Of a DNA stretch of 64,000 nucleotides, positions 1 through 11,359 are shown piece by piece (within the stretch, counting starts at the first letter, position 1; every line of letters begins with the position of its first letter). Source of the DNA: Proteles cristata cristata (Eukaryota; Chordata; Mammalia; Carnivora; Hyaenidae); contig JAESUZ010003382.1 in assembly GCA_017311185.1 (NCBI GenBank), positions 186,001 to 250,000 of the forward strand, written 5' to 3'. Made by a program: the position numbers and the translations under genes. Under the pieces are notes generated by a model. The model did no database searches, was not told where the DNA came from, and was given only the letters and a program-made list of their open reading frames with translations.

Positions 1-218
1 GGGATTGAGGATGGCAGTGTGGCACCTGATTCTGCCCATTAGGAGGATAATTGCCACTGAGCATCTCCAACATACTCACCCGTCCTATGGGCAAAAGTAA
101 CAGTGTCGAAGTCTAGCCCTCACAGGGACCTAAGTGTAAGTCATGTGTATGAAGTTAGCAAGTAGTTGTAATACTTATTTCTCAGTTATAATTGATTATT
201 ATACACATCTGCCTCTGA

Positions 219-415
219 GGCACCTGGCATCCGACTTCAGCTTAGGTCATGATCTCACGGTTTGAGCCCTGCATCTGGCTCTGTGCTGACAGCTCAGAGC
301 CGGGAATCTGCTTCAGATTCTGTCTGTTTGTCTGTCTGTCTGTCTCTCTGCCCCTCCCCCACCCACACTGTCTCTCTCAAAAATAAATATGCATTTAAAA
401 AATTTCTTTAAATTT
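219..415 (+). mobile_element. CAN-SINE (tRNA-Lys derived)
   Basis: The copy has a degraded head (part of the A-box region is lost), a readable CAGGTCATGATCTCACGG segment, the GCTCTGTGCTGACAGCTCAGAG body, a TGTC-rich pyrimidine tract and an AAAAATAAAT tail. It is flanked by an imperfect duplication, catctgcctctga (206-218) and catctgccttta (416-427), which fixes both ends. The mismatches and the short head suggest an older insertion. Confidence 0.93.
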
Positions 416-427
416 CATCTGCCTTTA

Positions 428-1379
428 GAGTCACTCCTCTTTATGGTACTATCTTAAAAATCACAAGCGTACGTTTAAAAATAAAGTAGTTATTGGTTCC
501 AAAACATGTATTTCATACTTGTATGATTTTTTAAAAATACTCAGAGTGTTGTTTTGATGTTCCCAAGAAATGAGCATTAAGTTTAGCAATAGTGGGCCCA
601 CAAGTTTTCACACATGATCCTAATTTAGTCCTTTTCTTTAGGCTAAAGAGGAAATGCATTTTCAATTAATAATTCAGTGCATTTGTGCATGATTAGATGA
701 ATATTTTGGATGCCATCCATAATATAAGAAATGGAAACTATTCTTTAAAACCACTTCATACATACTCAATATGTCTATCAATTACTAAATCTGTTTGCAT
801 ATGCATCTATCTGTAGATATTTTGGTAATGTTAAGGAATTCTCAGAGACAACTATCACTTTCTTACAAATGCCAAGCCTCTAAAATTGATTTAACAGTGC
901 TTAATAAGGCCATAGTATGTAATGTAGGTATTTACCTACTCTTTCTCCTATTTAATGTCATATTGGTAAGTATTCAAGGATCTGTTATTCTAAAACTTCT
1001 TCTGTTGGCTATCTGATGCTTTGTGCTATGCCATCCATCTACTTTTTACCTTCTTCCAACTTTCCAAAGAGCCTCTGGCTACCTCGCTTCCAACTCAACA
1101 TTTAATGAAGCTGCTCTCTTGAAAGTTATTACCAAATCTAATATTTTTCCCAATCCTCATTTTTAAAATGAGCCTGTTCTAACAACTTTGCCCTCATTTG
1201 ATTTCCAGAAAATGGCAACTTTTTAAAGACATTTTCTCAGTCTCCTTTCATCTTGAAATTTTTATGTTAGGCAACATACTTAACAGAGATAGAAAATAAT
1301 ATAACAGATCTCTCATGAGCACTAAAACAGATGTTAACATTTTGTCATATTAACTTCAGAATTCACCTTTCTAACAGAA
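428..1379. other. Unassigned AT-rich sequence
   Basis: About 950 bp with no recognised repeat, no open reading frame beyond chance length and no simple-sequence tract of note. The right edge abuts the start of an L1-like remnant and may hide more of its 3' end. Confidence 0.5.
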
Positions 1380-2138
1380 TAAGAAGAAAATGATTCACAA
1401 ATAGCCAGAACCCTAAGCAGAACCTTTCCCCCTCATTCTCTTCCCCAAAGGAAGATGCGCATAGTTTTCCACATTTACTACATATGTGCATTCATAAACA
1501 ATATACACTATGTCTTCATACTTGCATGAATCTTACCAAATTCTGCACCTCTTTCTGCAACTTGTTCTCTACTGATATTATGTTTTTTTTAATTAGCCAT
1601 GTTTATGCATGTAATTGAACTCTATTCCTTGTATCTGCCAAATCAGTCATGATTTATTCATTTCCCTACCACAAGAAATTCATTCTTTCCCTCTTTTTTC
1701 GCAATGACAAACAGTCCTGAGACCATTACCTTCGCACATGTCTCTGTGTATAAGAATTTCTCCAGGGTAGACCCTAAGAAGGAGAACGTCTAACTCAGAG
1801 AACCTGTCTTACATGTTATGAGTTATCATTAAGTTGTTCAGTTAAGTGGATGCACCAGTTCACATTCCCACCAGTTCTCTCCTGCCTCTTCTCTGTGTTC
1901 TCTGCATGGCTTGCCATTACCAGATGCACTAACGCGTCCCGATGTGAGGGGCGATGGGATGGATATGACAGACACCTCCTTCTTTGAGTCTCTGTCTTCC
2001 TTATTGACAGTTAGGCTGAGCAGCCTTTCCTGTGTTTATTGGCCATTGGTGTTTATCTCTTGTCATTTACACATTCATAGTTTTTGCCCACTTTCTGTTG
2101 GATTGTCTTTTTCTTATTAATATATAAAAGCACTTTAG

Positions 2139-2317
2139 TTTGTATTTTTTGAGAGTGTGTGCACATGTTAGCAGGGAAGGGGCAGAGAGAAGGGCAGAGA
2201 GAGAATCCTAAGCAGGTTCCTCACTGTCAGTGCAGAGCCCAATGTGGGGCTCGAACTCATGACCTAGGCTGAATTCAAGAGTTGGATGCTCAACCAACAG
2301 AGCCACCCAGGGGCCCC
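2139..2317 (-). mobile_element. CAN-SINE nested in L1M
   Basis: Minus-strand copy running from a T-rich tail (2141-2150) through a GA-rich body to the inverted head ending at 2317. The duplication taaaagcacttta (2125-2137) and taagaacacttta (2318-2330) brackets it with two mismatches. It interrupts the L1M remnant and is therefore younger than that element. Confidence 0.93.
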
Positions 2318-2476
2318 TAAGAACACTTTAAATAGACATTAAAGTGCTTGTTACTTACATAGAATGTAAAATATCTTCTGACACTTCGTAAAGAACCTCC
2401 AAAAACTCTTTTTAAAAAGCCCTTTGCTTTTTCTGTTTGTGATGTAAAAGTTTTATTTCAAATATCATTTTTTAAA

Positions 2477-2686
2477 ATATTTTTATTTATTTCTAGGAGA
2501 CAGAGAGAGAGACAGCGTGAGCAGGGGAGGGTCAGAGAGAGAGGGAGATACAGACTTTGAAATAGGCTCCAGGCTCCGAGCTGGCAGTCAGCACAGAGCC
2601 TGACGCGGGGCTCGAATCCACGAACCGCGAGATCATGACCTAAGCGAAAGTCGGATGCTTAACCGACTAAGCCACCCAGACGCCCC
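2477..2686 (-). mobile_element. CAN-SINE, CTAGAAATAAAT-tail subfamily
   Basis: A well-preserved minus-strand copy flanked by a 19-bp perfect duplication, tcaaatatcattttttaaa (2458-2476 and 2687-2705). It shows the linked characters of the young-looking subfamily: a tail read as TTATTTCTAGGAGA, GAGCTGGCAGTCAGCAC in the body, CCTAAGCGAAAGTCGG, and GACTAAGCCACCC in the A-box region. The intact duplication argues for recent insertion. Confidence 0.97.
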
Positions 2687-3300
2687 TCAAATATCATTTT
2701 TTAAATGTTTCCTCTGTGTTGTGAAATAATGTTTCCCACGTGTTTCTCTATTGAGTACAGTGTTAATAGTATCATTAGGTTACTCTTGTGAGTTTTGTTG
2801 TTTGAATCTTACAGACTATTTTTTTTCCATCTGATTTATCTATTAATGACTATTAGTAACTATTAATCTATTAATGACTGATGGAGGCGTATAAAAACCT
2901 CCATTACAAAGATGACCTTTCTGATTCCTTCTTCCACTTTTATCAGCCAACCTTTAAAGCATGTTCAATCAAATGTGGGATTACTACATCTTTCTGGTGA
3001 ATAAAACTTTTTATCAGTATGTTATTAATGATGTTTATGTTAATGATTTTTACTTTCAAATCTATTTTGCCTGATAGTATATATTTATACCAGTTTTGTT
3101 GGAATATCTCTTCAATTATTTCCTATTTCTATGTTCTCCTGAAATCGTGACTAGACTGTCTCACTCTAATCTATGTATCTTTTATAAGCTCTTTGATATT
3201 TTCTATCAGTTTCTCTATGTTTCATAAGGAAGTTGCTTATCAGATGAATCTTTAAATTTACTCTTTTTATCTTGTATTGAATCCTAATTTCAATGATATA

Positions 3301-3881
3301 TCTTGTATCGGGAAATCATATTTGGCTCTTTTACAAACCTGTTACATCTTGTTACATGTTCTTATGTAGTCAGAATTTTTCCTGCTTTTATTTCTTTATA
3401 GTCATTAAAATCACTTCTTTAAAAATTCATAGCCAGTATATTCGGTCCCTTCAGAGACTGCCTATGCTATTTCGTATGTCCTCACTCACATGAGCTTGCT
3501 TCTTTAGAAGTTTGGTGATTTTATAAACCTGAGTGTGTATTCCTTGTGCCCTAATCCCTTGCTGGTGGGGCAAGGAGGGGCTCCTGCGAACAGGATTTGT
3601 GTGCTCCTGTCAGAGGACACTTCCAGGTGCTCCTGTCAGAGGACACTTCCAGCCCAGGGCTGCTCAGAAACACGCGGAATGTTAGGTGTTTGAGGAACCA
3701 CATTAGTGCTATGCATTCTGGCTTCAAGTTCACATAAGGGTCACCTTCCAATTGTTTTTTTCAGAGGCTTTTTTCTCTCCCTCACTCAGAGTTAAGGCCC
3801 TGACACGGAAGTCTCCTTACATCCTTCCATTTCAGGGAGATTTTTTTATTTGTTGGCTTGCTTGCTTGCTTATTCATTTCA
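3301..3881. other. Unassigned sequence with a short tandem duplication
   Basis: About 580 bp without a recognised element. It contains a perfect 26-bp tandem duplication at 3601-3652 (listed separately) and a short CTTG run at 3856-3870. The open frames here are short and unlike any family I know. Confidence 0.5.
3601..3652. repeat. Perfect 26-bp tandem duplication
   Basis: Bases 3601-3626 and 3627-3652 are identical; the unit begins GTGCTCCTGTCAGAGG and ends CACTTCCAG. There are only two copies and no mismatch, as expected of a recent slippage or end-joining duplication, or of a polymorphic two-copy minisatellite. Confidence 0.95.
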
Positions 3882-4089
3882 TTTTTAAAGTGGATGTCAT
3901 TTCCTTTTATTTGAGAGAAAGAGAGAGAGAGAGAGAGAAGAACGGGCAGAGGGAGAGAGAAAGAATCTCAAGCAGGCTCCACACTCAGCATTGAGTCCCA
4001 TTTGGGTCTCCATCCCACGGCCCTGGGATCATGACCTGAGCCAAAATCAAGAGTCAGAAGCACAACTGACTGAGCCTCCCAGGCGCCCC
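3882..4089 (-). mobile_element. CAN-SINE, older variant
   Basis: Minus-strand SINE with a (GA)n body at 3915-3940. Its internal region reads GGGATCATGACCTGAGCC then AAAATCAAGAGTCAGAAGC, an older head form than the feline GAAGTCGG type. The head ends in CCCAGGCGCCCC at 4089. No convincing target duplication was found, so the tail-side edge is approximate. Confidence 0.88.
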
Positions 4090-4509
4090 ATGTACTTGTT
4101 TGATTTTTAGATCACACATAGAGGATGCTTCCCTCACATGAAGGTCTTTGCCCCTCTCTTCCATCTTGATGGGGCCCTGGCGTACATCTCCTTTCCCTCC
4201 TTTCCCATGCAACTGAGTGCATGAAGCTTCCACTTAATGGTGTAAGAACAATCTGGGGAGAAAGATCTTCAGTTCAGGCTCAGACATATTACAACCAAGT
4301 GTTTGTAAGACAACCAAAGAGAAGCAGTAAGCAGGTGCTCCGGTGGGCCGAGTGAGCAAGGATGTGAGCAGGAGACAGAACGTGAAGCTTGACTGTGCAT
4401 GACTGTGGTTGCACACGTGTAGAGCAAGAAAAGAAGATTTGGGAGAGAGGCCAAGGTACGCCTACACACAAAGTCAAGTGAAAAAGTCTGCCATGAACAG
4501 CTTGATTAT
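4090..4509. other. Unassigned sequence
   Basis: About 420 bp between two SINEs. Three overlapping minus-strand frames of about 60 codons exist, none with family resemblance. No simple repeat was seen. Confidence 0.5.
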
Positions 4510-4524
4510 TCCATGCAGAGCTTT

Positions 4525-4733
4525 TTTTTTTTTTTTTTTCCTAGGAGAGAGAGAGAGACAGCATGAGCAGGGGAGGGTCAGAGAGAAAGGGAGACACAGA
4601 CTCTGAAACAGGGCTCCAGGCTCCGAGCTGGCAGTCAGCACAGAGCCCGATGCGGGGCTCGAACCCAGGAACCGTGAGATCATGACTCAAGCGAAAGTTG
4701 GACGCTTAACTGACTAAGCCACCCAGGTGCCCC
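4525..4733 (-). mobile_element. CAN-SINE, CTAGAAATAAAT-tail subfamily
   Basis: Minus-strand copy with a long T tract (the A tail) at 4525-4539, then CCTAGGAGAGAG, GAGCTGGCAGTCAGCAC, CAAGCGAAAGTTGG and GACTAAGCCACCC. The target duplication tccatgcagagcttt is perfect (4510-4524 and 4734-4748). Confidence 0.97.
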
Positions 4734-4787
4734 TCCATGCAGAGCTTTAAACAAGCTAAGCCAATATTTAAAAGTCAGGGGATTTCA

Positions 4788-4985
4788 GGGGCACCTGGAT
4801 GGCTTAATTGCTTAAGCATCTGACCTCTGCTCAAGTCACCATCTCACCAGTTTGTTTGTTCAAGCCCCATATTGGGCTCAGAGACCAGAGCCTGCTTCAG
4901 ATTCTGTGTCTCCCTCTCTGCTCCTCCCCCACTCTTACTCTGTCTCTCTCTGCCTCTCCAAAAACAAATAAATATTATTTTTTTT
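4788..4985 (+). mobile_element. CAN-SINE
   Basis: Plus-strand copy starting GGGGCACCTGGATGGCTTAA and ending in an AAATAAATATT tail. The body is moderately diverged, with a B-box region GTTCAAGCCCC. The target duplication aagtcaggggatttca (4772-4787) and aagtcaagggatttca (4986-5001) has one mismatch. It lies 39 bp downstream of the preceding SINE's duplication. Confidence 0.96.
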
Positions 4986-5001
4986 AAGTCAAGGGATTTC
5001 A

Positions 5002-6152
5002 TATAAAAATATGCCTCTGTTTAAAAAGCTGAATTCTGGCATCAAGGGGTTCCCATTCAAAGCAAGAGTCAGTGAGAGTGGAGTGAGCCGCTCCACTTGG
5101 GGACACTACACATTCTGTCACCTGGACCACATCCATTGTGGACATCACCTATCTAGACTCTTCACGCACTTGAGTTTGCCCCCTGACCTAGGCTAATAAT
5201 GACTCTGTCGTGTGATTATTGGAAAAGGACATGGACCTTGATGAGTATGGAGTGGAGAGGGGAAAGCAAAACTCAAAATATTACAGGGATACTGAGTGGT
5301 TTTCCCAAGACTGAAATAACATATATGCTTCTATTTTTGATGGACACAGGAGTGTGAGGGCCTTGGGTTCCTGCCCACTGATGTACAAAGTCCCCCAGAG
5401 AGGTACGGCTTCAGTGTTTGCGATGTCTGATGTTGGCCGAGGGAACAGAGTGCACAAACCCATCAATAGCAAACGTGTGCCACCCAAGGGACAACAGGAA
5501 CATAAATCTTTAAAGGTGTCAGCTAATGACAAAAAAGGAGAGAGTTCCTCCCACAAGGAGTTAGGAATGACACTGGATCCTCTCGGAACACATATCCCCA
5601 AAAGAATGATTTAAGTAAATTTGTGGTTCAGGGGTTATGAGCAAACAGACAAATAAACAAAAAGCCACCACTTGAGAGAGCTGTGGTAAGAGAAAGATCA
5701 TCAAGTGAAAGCCAGGTTTACGTGAGTGCATTAATGTGAAGCACATGTTCAGAGACAAGTCTGAGGTCGGAGGAGGTTTTGCTGATGATGAATGTGAGGG
5801 AAACACAACGCAGTTATTCCGGTAGATAGGAGCAGGTGAGACATGGGGCAGAAATGGGCTCGTGTAGCCCCTTGCTGTAGTCAAAATGAGGTAGACACAG
5901 GGAAACCTGGGAGTCTGAGTTCTCACAGCCTCATAGACTGGGATAAAAACCTATGATATTGGCCCTGGTGGAATCACAGCCATGACAGTTGGGGGGTGAG
6001 GGTGATGTGAGGTTGGCTGCCCTCTGACCCTTGCAGTGGAATTGAGGGTGTTGGGGCAGCAGACAGCTCCTCAACATGGGACCCCATCAGAAGACAGGAG
6101 GTCGAGGAAGCACCATTTAACTTCAGTGCCTTGGGCTTGCCTTCAGCCCTTT
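5002..6152. other. Unassigned sequence with overlapping chance ORFs
   Basis: About 1.15 kb with no recognised repeat. The longest frames are 121 codons (minus, 5561-5926), 106 codons (minus, 5281-5601) and 86 codons (plus, 5354-5614). The last two overlap on opposite strands. None shows a domain, signal peptide or motif I recognise, and no splice-bounded exon is evident. Confidence 0.5.
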
Positions 6153-6163
6153 TAGAAATAGGA

Positions 6164-6369
6164 TAATCTTCTTTGAATTTTTTTTTAATTTTATTTTTGA
6201 GAGACAGAGAGACAGAATATGAGCAGGAGAGGGACAGAAAGAGAGAGAGACAGAGAATCTGAAGCAGACTCCAGCTGTCAGCACAGAGCCTGATGCAGGG
6301 CTCGAGCTCACGAAATGTGAGATTATGACCTGAGCTGAAGTCAGACACTTAAGCTCCCCAAGACACCCC
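6164..6369 (-). mobile_element. CAN-SINE
   Basis: Minus-strand copy: T-rich tail near 6178-6198, GA-rich body, GCTGTCAGCACAGAGCC, GACCTGAGCTGAAGTC and a diverged head (CTTAAGCTCCCCAAGAC). Probable duplication: tagaaatagga (6153-6163) and tagaaataaga (6370-6380). The head changes damage the A box. Confidence 0.92.
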
Positions 6370-6380
6370 TAGAAATAAGA

Positions 6381-8390
6381 CAGTTTTAATATAGGCAAGC
6401 AAGACTTAAGTCACTCACTTAAAACATAGCCTATGTGAGAGATGGGGAATGAAGCCTGAACCCCAAGTCAGAGAAGAACACTTAGTGACATTAAGTTTTT
6501 TGCAGGTTTCTGGGACCTAATATGGGCAAGCAAGAGGGCAGAGATCATTAGAACCACTGAAATATAGAAACTCAATAGATAGCCAGAAAGTATTCATTGA
6601 TATGATTCAAGAAATTGTCCTTAAGAGAAATAAATTCTGCTGGTTATATAATGCCATCTAGCAGACTATTTCATACAGATCAATTGATATCAAGACATTC
6701 CACTGTCCAATCTAATAAACAGTTTTACAGACATCAAGGTACCAGAAAGATTTTTTTCTACCAGAAGGAAAAATTCAGTCTGACTTCAGCCTTGTCCAGA
6801 GCAAATTTTAAAAGAGAAGAAAACTGAGAAATTGTCACAGGATTTTCAAGGTAAAGAGGTTGTGACCCAATGATGACATACGGCCACCGCGTTATTATAG
6901 AGGCAGCAGGCAAGTATTCATAAAACTCAAAGAACTCTGGAAACGGAGCACTCATGATCCCTCTTGAAACACTGCTCAACAATAAATTCTATCCACTTAA
7001 GAAACAATCTATGAATCAAGAATTCAGGAATGGTGGAGTCGCATTAAAAGGTTTGGTTCTGAGCTTTGAAACAAATTTAAATAGACTCTAGAGAGTACAT
7101 TGTTGTTTTACATCTGGTTTTTGGAACTTCTCTGAGAGAACTGATATATATTATTTGAAATGTTTGTCATGAAAAACCCTTTTCTATTGAGAGAACAAAG
7201 GACAGGACCTGATCAGGCTGCAATATTCTTTGATAAAAAGTACCAATTTAAAATTCAAAAGTATAAATTTTGGAAACATCAGAGGAAAAAAAAAAAGCTC
7301 CTAAGTTTACTGGGTTTTTCCCCCCTCTTTTCCCTAAAAGAACACAAAATCAGCAACAGTGAAATTCTGGGAAGACCCTGGAACCAGATAAAACAATCTT
7401 ATTAAACGTTGAATCACAGTTAAAGAGCAGTTGCCCAGCAACTGACGATCTCATCATTTCCTTTAAATCCTCCACAGTGGATTTTTTTATGTGTTTTGTT
7501 TTGTTTGTTTTGTTTTGTTTTTTAACAGTCTCATAAAAGTAGGACAGACTAAGAAGTCATGGAAAGAGGTAGGAAATGAAGTTTGAGGGAGGGATGAACT
7601 GAATACAATTTGACGACAAATCTGATGCAGATACTCAAAGCCTCTGCACCAGGTTGAGCTGTTCAGGCCACAAAACCCACGAAATACTCCAATACCTCCG
7701 TCATCATAAGGACAGGCAACCAGAGAAAAACAAATGTCACAGAAGCGTTAGCGTCCACAGTTAACCAGGGAGAGTCACCGAACACTAGGGCAGGGAGGAT
7801 TCTGGGGCTCCGACCCCTTCGTCTGGCAGATAAGCAAACTCACAGGAGGGGGTGAGGGTAGGGGGGAGCGAGTCTGTGAAGCACCACATCCAAGAGCCGA
7901 GTGAAGGGGGCACCTTCCCGGGTCCCACTCCTGGGCCACTTTCCTTTCCAGCAGCCGTACTGTCTCAGATTGAATTCAGGTGTTGTGTAAATGGCACCAT
8001 GTATTATTAAGCCATTATTAACTAGTCAACTTGGCTACCATATCAATAACTCTGTTCTAAGAGATCACAAATTCTAACATTCTAGTAAAAGGCAGCTCCC
8101 ACTGGTTGAAAAGTTCTAGAGTATGTTTACTCCTGAAGCTTTGTAAGTCACGATTTCTTGGATGACCCCCAATGTCCACGACTCTCATGCTGAATTTACG
8201 CCTTCAATTGCAAACACTCTGGCAATGAACACTTGAGGTGCACAGGGCCTGTCTTAAGTGTGAGTACCTGTGTAGGAATTCAAGCATCTTTAAGGGGACC
8301 TAGAGCCTTAACAATTTCTGACATTGCCACACCCATCAAAACAGGTGTATCACCACAATCACTGGGTGTATAAAATACCACCGAATTGTC
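6381..8390. other. Unassigned 2-kb stretch
   Basis: No recognised mobile element. It contains a TTTTG simple repeat at 7493-7523 (listed separately) and a short A tract near 7286-7296. The short frames at 6615-6827, 6758-6982 and 7160-7405 look like chance. GC content rises mildly around 7750-7950, short of a CpG island. Confidence 0.5.
7493..7523. repeat. (TTTTG)n simple repeat
   Basis: About 31 bp of alternating TTTTG and TTTG units followed by a T run. It is not attached to a recognisable retroposon body. Confidence 0.9.
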
Positions 8391-8610
8391 TTAGCGTGGG
8401 CTGGTATCATGAACTTCCATAGATTGGGGGGCTTACACAACAAACATTTATTTCTTTGAAGGCTGGGAATCCCGTGCCAGTGTGGTTGGCTTCTTGGTGA
8501 GAACCCCCTTCCTGGTGGTCCTCATAAGGCTTTTCCCTGGTGACCCTGTGTAGGAAGAGGGACATGGGATTAAACGGACACAAATGTATACTTTCTATAA
8601 TCACTAAGGG
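8391..8610 (-). mobile_element. MLT1-type LTR fragment (ERVL-MaLR)
   Basis: The plus strand reads gggcttacacaacaaacatt then tatttctttgaaggctgg, followed by a diverged GTGAGAACCC region and CTTCCTGGTGG. This matches the complement of a MaLR MLT1 LTR as I know it. The central part has internal losses. It is a non-coding LTR relic with no retroviral gene attached. Confidence 0.6.
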
Positions 8611-8764
8611 AATTACTCTGTTTCAAATAGGTTAATTTAATCTTTCTAGACTCCTTCTGAGTTAGAGAGTGGTTTGGTACACAGAGTAGGGAAAAGTACG
8701 TCCTGGGTGTGGGATATGACCTGAGAGAAATCTCAAAGTTGACAGAGGGTAGGATAAAATATAA

Positions 8765-8990
8765 TTACTAATGCCTTCAATTGTCCTAAGTGCTCTGTAT
8801 AGGGGATTTAATGTTAACTGAAGCCCCTACAAAATGGATATTTTCTTACTGCTGTGTTGCGGCAGAAGCTGAGGCCTGGAGAACTGGAGCCATGCGCCCA
8901 AGATAAATCCAACAAGGCCCAGGGCCAGGACTGGGAGCTTGGAGTCCTGATTCTAGGACCAGGCTCGCCAGCACTGTATTATGCAGCCTC
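8765..8990 (-). mobile_element. MIR SINE (antisense)
   Basis: Diverged MIR in reverse orientation: GTCCTAAGTGCTCTGTATAG, then CAGAAGCTGAGGCCTGGAGA and ACTGGGAGCTTGGAGTC. These are in the order expected of the antisense MIR core and tRNA-like part. Confidence 0.6.
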
Positions 8991-8999
8991 TTTCCAGAT

Positions 9000-9513
9000 A
9001 CCACACTGAGTACATGTCCTTCTTCACAGTAAACTTGGGTTGGTTTTGTTTTTGTTTTCAAGACTGGCTTCATATTTGTTTTACCTGAGCTTTCAATAGC
9101 ATTCTGGATTTATTTTTCTTTTCATAAAATGTTTACGGAATATTTAACACAGTTATAAACCTAACAATTCATTTTGCCATGATTTTCTGAAGACATTTAG
9201 AAAATGCCATTGATTATTTAATAATCAACAGGTTATCAATTGAAGAGAACATGTATTTCCTGTAGCCCTCTTTTTAGTAAAAGGGGTCTATTTAGAAAAA
9301 AATATTGAATTGAGTCTAGCTCATCTGTACATATCAATTAATAAAATACTGCAATGACAAAATCATTCAACTAATAAATCAAGAGCACAGAGTTACCTGA
9401 AAGAGAAAACAAAATTTAATGTAAATTTTTAATTTCTGTATGTTATCCTGAATTTCAGTTTTGAACTGAAGAGATCTCATATGTGAAAGAAATAAGAACA
9501 TGTGAGATTTGAA
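9000..9513. other. Unassigned AT-rich sequence
   Basis: About 510 bp with no recognised element. A TTTTG-like motif at 9043-9058 is too short to call a repeat. Confidence 0.5.
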
Positions 9514-9528
9514 ATTTTTGCAAATATA

Positions 9529-9724
9529 GGGGCGCCTGGGTAGCTCAGTCAGTTGAGAGTCCAACTCTTGATTTCGGCTCAGGTTGTGATCTTACAGTTT
9601 GTGAGTTCAAACCCTGGGTCGCACTGCGCACTCACAGTGCAGAGCCTGCTTGGGGTTCTCTCTCTGTCTCCTTCTGTTCCTTCCCAACTTTCTTTCCTTC
9701 AAAAATAAAGAAACATTAAAAAAA
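9529..9724 (+). mobile_element. CAN-SINE
   Basis: Plus-strand copy starting GGGGCGCCTGGGTAGCTCAG, with GTGAGTTCAAACCCTGGGTC in the B-box region and an AAAAATAAAGAAACATTAAA tail. The imperfect flanking repeat is atttttgcaaatata (9514-9528) and attttttacaaaaata (about 9725-9740). Its middle (CACTCACAGTGCAGAGCC) differs from the commoner TGCTGACAGCTCAGAG form. Confidence 0.95.
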
Positions 9725-9740
9725 ATTTTTTACAAAAATA

Positions 9741-10179
9741 TCAAATCTGTAAGTTCAGTTTTGCTAAATTCTACTAAGTGCATAAATGATAATCTGTAAC
9801 ACTTGGAAACAAACAAAACAATGTATATACCAGACATTGTGAAAAGTACATTTGACTAGATCATCCACAATTTTTATTTTTAGTGATAAATGGAAGATGA
9901 GTGTATTCATAACACAGTATTTCAGTGCTTTTGGGACAATTATTTTCAGTCCCCCCTCAAAAATATCCTTATCAAATCACTGTTCAGAAACATACCTTTG
10001 TACACATTTTCATTTCTTCTGCCTACACTGTAGCAGCTCATAATAACTTCCTGACAAAATTAAAAATTAAAAATCACAATAGTTTTTCTTAAGGCATCCA
10101 CATGTACTTGGAAATGGCAAACTAAGCTTGTTTTTTGGTTTTGTTTTGTTTCTTTCCCATTAAGATCTGACCTTTTACA
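9741..10179. other. Unassigned AT-rich sequence
   Basis: About 440 bp without a recognised element. A short TTTTG-like run (10130-10150) precedes the sequence assigned to L2. Confidence 0.45.
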
Positions 10180-10863
10180 GGCTTCTGGGAAACACCCCTT
10201 ATGCCTCGAAGACCTTAGCTCCTACCTTGCGTCTCTCGTAGACATTACTGTCATTAATCCTGGCTGACTTCCATATAGATGATCTGACTGCAGACCTGGT
10301 CTATCGGCTCCTTCACAGCCTCTTCTCCAGTGAGCCTTCATGGCCATACCCCTGACGTCTCTTTATCAGTCAGTACAAGTTCCCCCAGAATCTCAGTTTC
10401 AAGTGTCTTATTTTCCAACCACCACTTTCTACATGTCCAGCTTACTGCCTTTACCTAGTACCCAAAGCCCAATGACCCTTTTGCCACAATGGCACCTAAA
10501 GTCTACTGATATTACACCTGTATGTTAAATTTCATGGTGGATCATTCTATCGCTTCTTTGCATACAACCTAACTCCTTCTCTATCTCTCGAAGATTTGTA
10601 CTCAGTTGCCAAAACCCCATCTGTAGCTAAGTCCAATGACCTCACTACTCTGCCCAGCTGGAGAGAAACACGGACTTGCCAAACACTTGAATTTCAATGA
10701 CTACAAATCCCAGGTGAGCTTTTCGTAACACCAGCAGCCATGTTTTATTTCCCTGTTCCATTACCCCTCCCAGACTCCTCGGTAACGAGAGCCTCCTGTC
10801 TCCTCAAACCTGCAACACCTTCTCTCCCATGCTCAGTCTCAACTCCTGGCTTATTTTCCTGGT
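10180..10863 (+). mobile_element. L2 LINE fragment with endonuclease remnant
   Basis: In plus frame at 10251-10335 the peptide reads LILADFHIDDLTADL and then VYRLLHSLFSS. I match this to the conserved LGDF-I-DD-LA-LLDLL stretch of the L2 (CR1-clade) endonuclease. The following pyrimidine-rich sequence is consistent with L2 ORF2 but much diverged, and stops break all frames. The next part continues beyond the SINE at 10880. Confidence 0.5.
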
Positions 10864-10879
10864 AAAGTAGAAGCATTCA

Positions 10880-11071
10880 GGGGTGCCTCGGTGACTCGGT
10901 TGACTGAGAGTCTGACTCTTGATTTCGGTTCAGGTCATGATCTCACAGTTCATGAGTTTGAACCCAACATCGGCCTCTGCACTGACAGTGAAGAATCTGC
11001 CTAAGATTTTTCCTCTCCCTCTCTCTCTGCCCTCCCCTACTTCCTCTCTTTTAATGCACATCAAAAAAATA
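10880..11071 (+). mobile_element. CAN-SINE nested in L2
   Basis: Plus-strand copy starting GGGGTGCCTCGGTGACTCGG. It has CAGGTCATGATCTCACAG, a diverged B box and an AAAAAAATAAAAG tail. The 16-bp duplication aaagtagaagcattca (10864-10879) and aaagtataagcattca (11072-11087) has one mismatch. Confidence 0.95.
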
Positions 11072-11087
11072 AAAGTATAAGCATTCA

Positions 11088-11359
11088 TAAAGAGATTTCT
11101 ACCAGTCCCTACCCCTGCTGGTACCTGTGTGCCAGCATCAGGACACACATACTCTGCCTTCTTGCCTGTTACTCTCCCACAGAAGGACTGCCCGGAGTCA
11201 CTGTAACTGCCTGACATCACCAGTCATGCGTTAGACCCAATCTCCTTTCTTAGAGATGTCACTCCACATCCTTATCTCTCTCCTGCATCAGTTAATTCTT
11301 TCTCTCTCACTCCTTCCTCCTCACCCTTTCCTGGATCATTTCATTAACACACAAATATT
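11088..11359 (+). mobile_element. L2 LINE fragment, continued
   Basis: Sequence after the SINE includes CTCTCCTGCATCAGTTAATT and CTGGATCATTTCATTAACAC, which I recognise as diverged L2 ORF2 text upstream of the reverse-transcriptase region. It ends where a tail-less SINE begins at 11360. Confidence 0.5.

Larger units (their letters stand above)
1380..3300 (-). mobile_element. Ancient L1 (L1M-type) ORF2 remnant, interrupted by two SINEs
   Basis: Read on the minus strand, this carries landmarks of the L1 ORF2 3' half. At 1690-1790 is the segment with aagaatttctccagggtaga. At 1855-1880 is the cacattcccaccag motif, and at 2030-2110 the tattggccattggtgtttat and cccactttctgttggattgt segments. Diverged ORF2-like sequence resumes between and after the SINEs, to about 3300 (AATCTATTTTGCCTGATAGT near 3060). 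No frame stays open. Edges are approximate, and the part beyond 2700 is the least certain. Confidence 0.65.

Noticed and set aside
5281..5614. Overlapping opposite-strand frames of 106 and 86 codons
   Set aside because: No recognisable domain, overlap on both strands, no splice or promoter context; consistent with chance in unassigned DNA.
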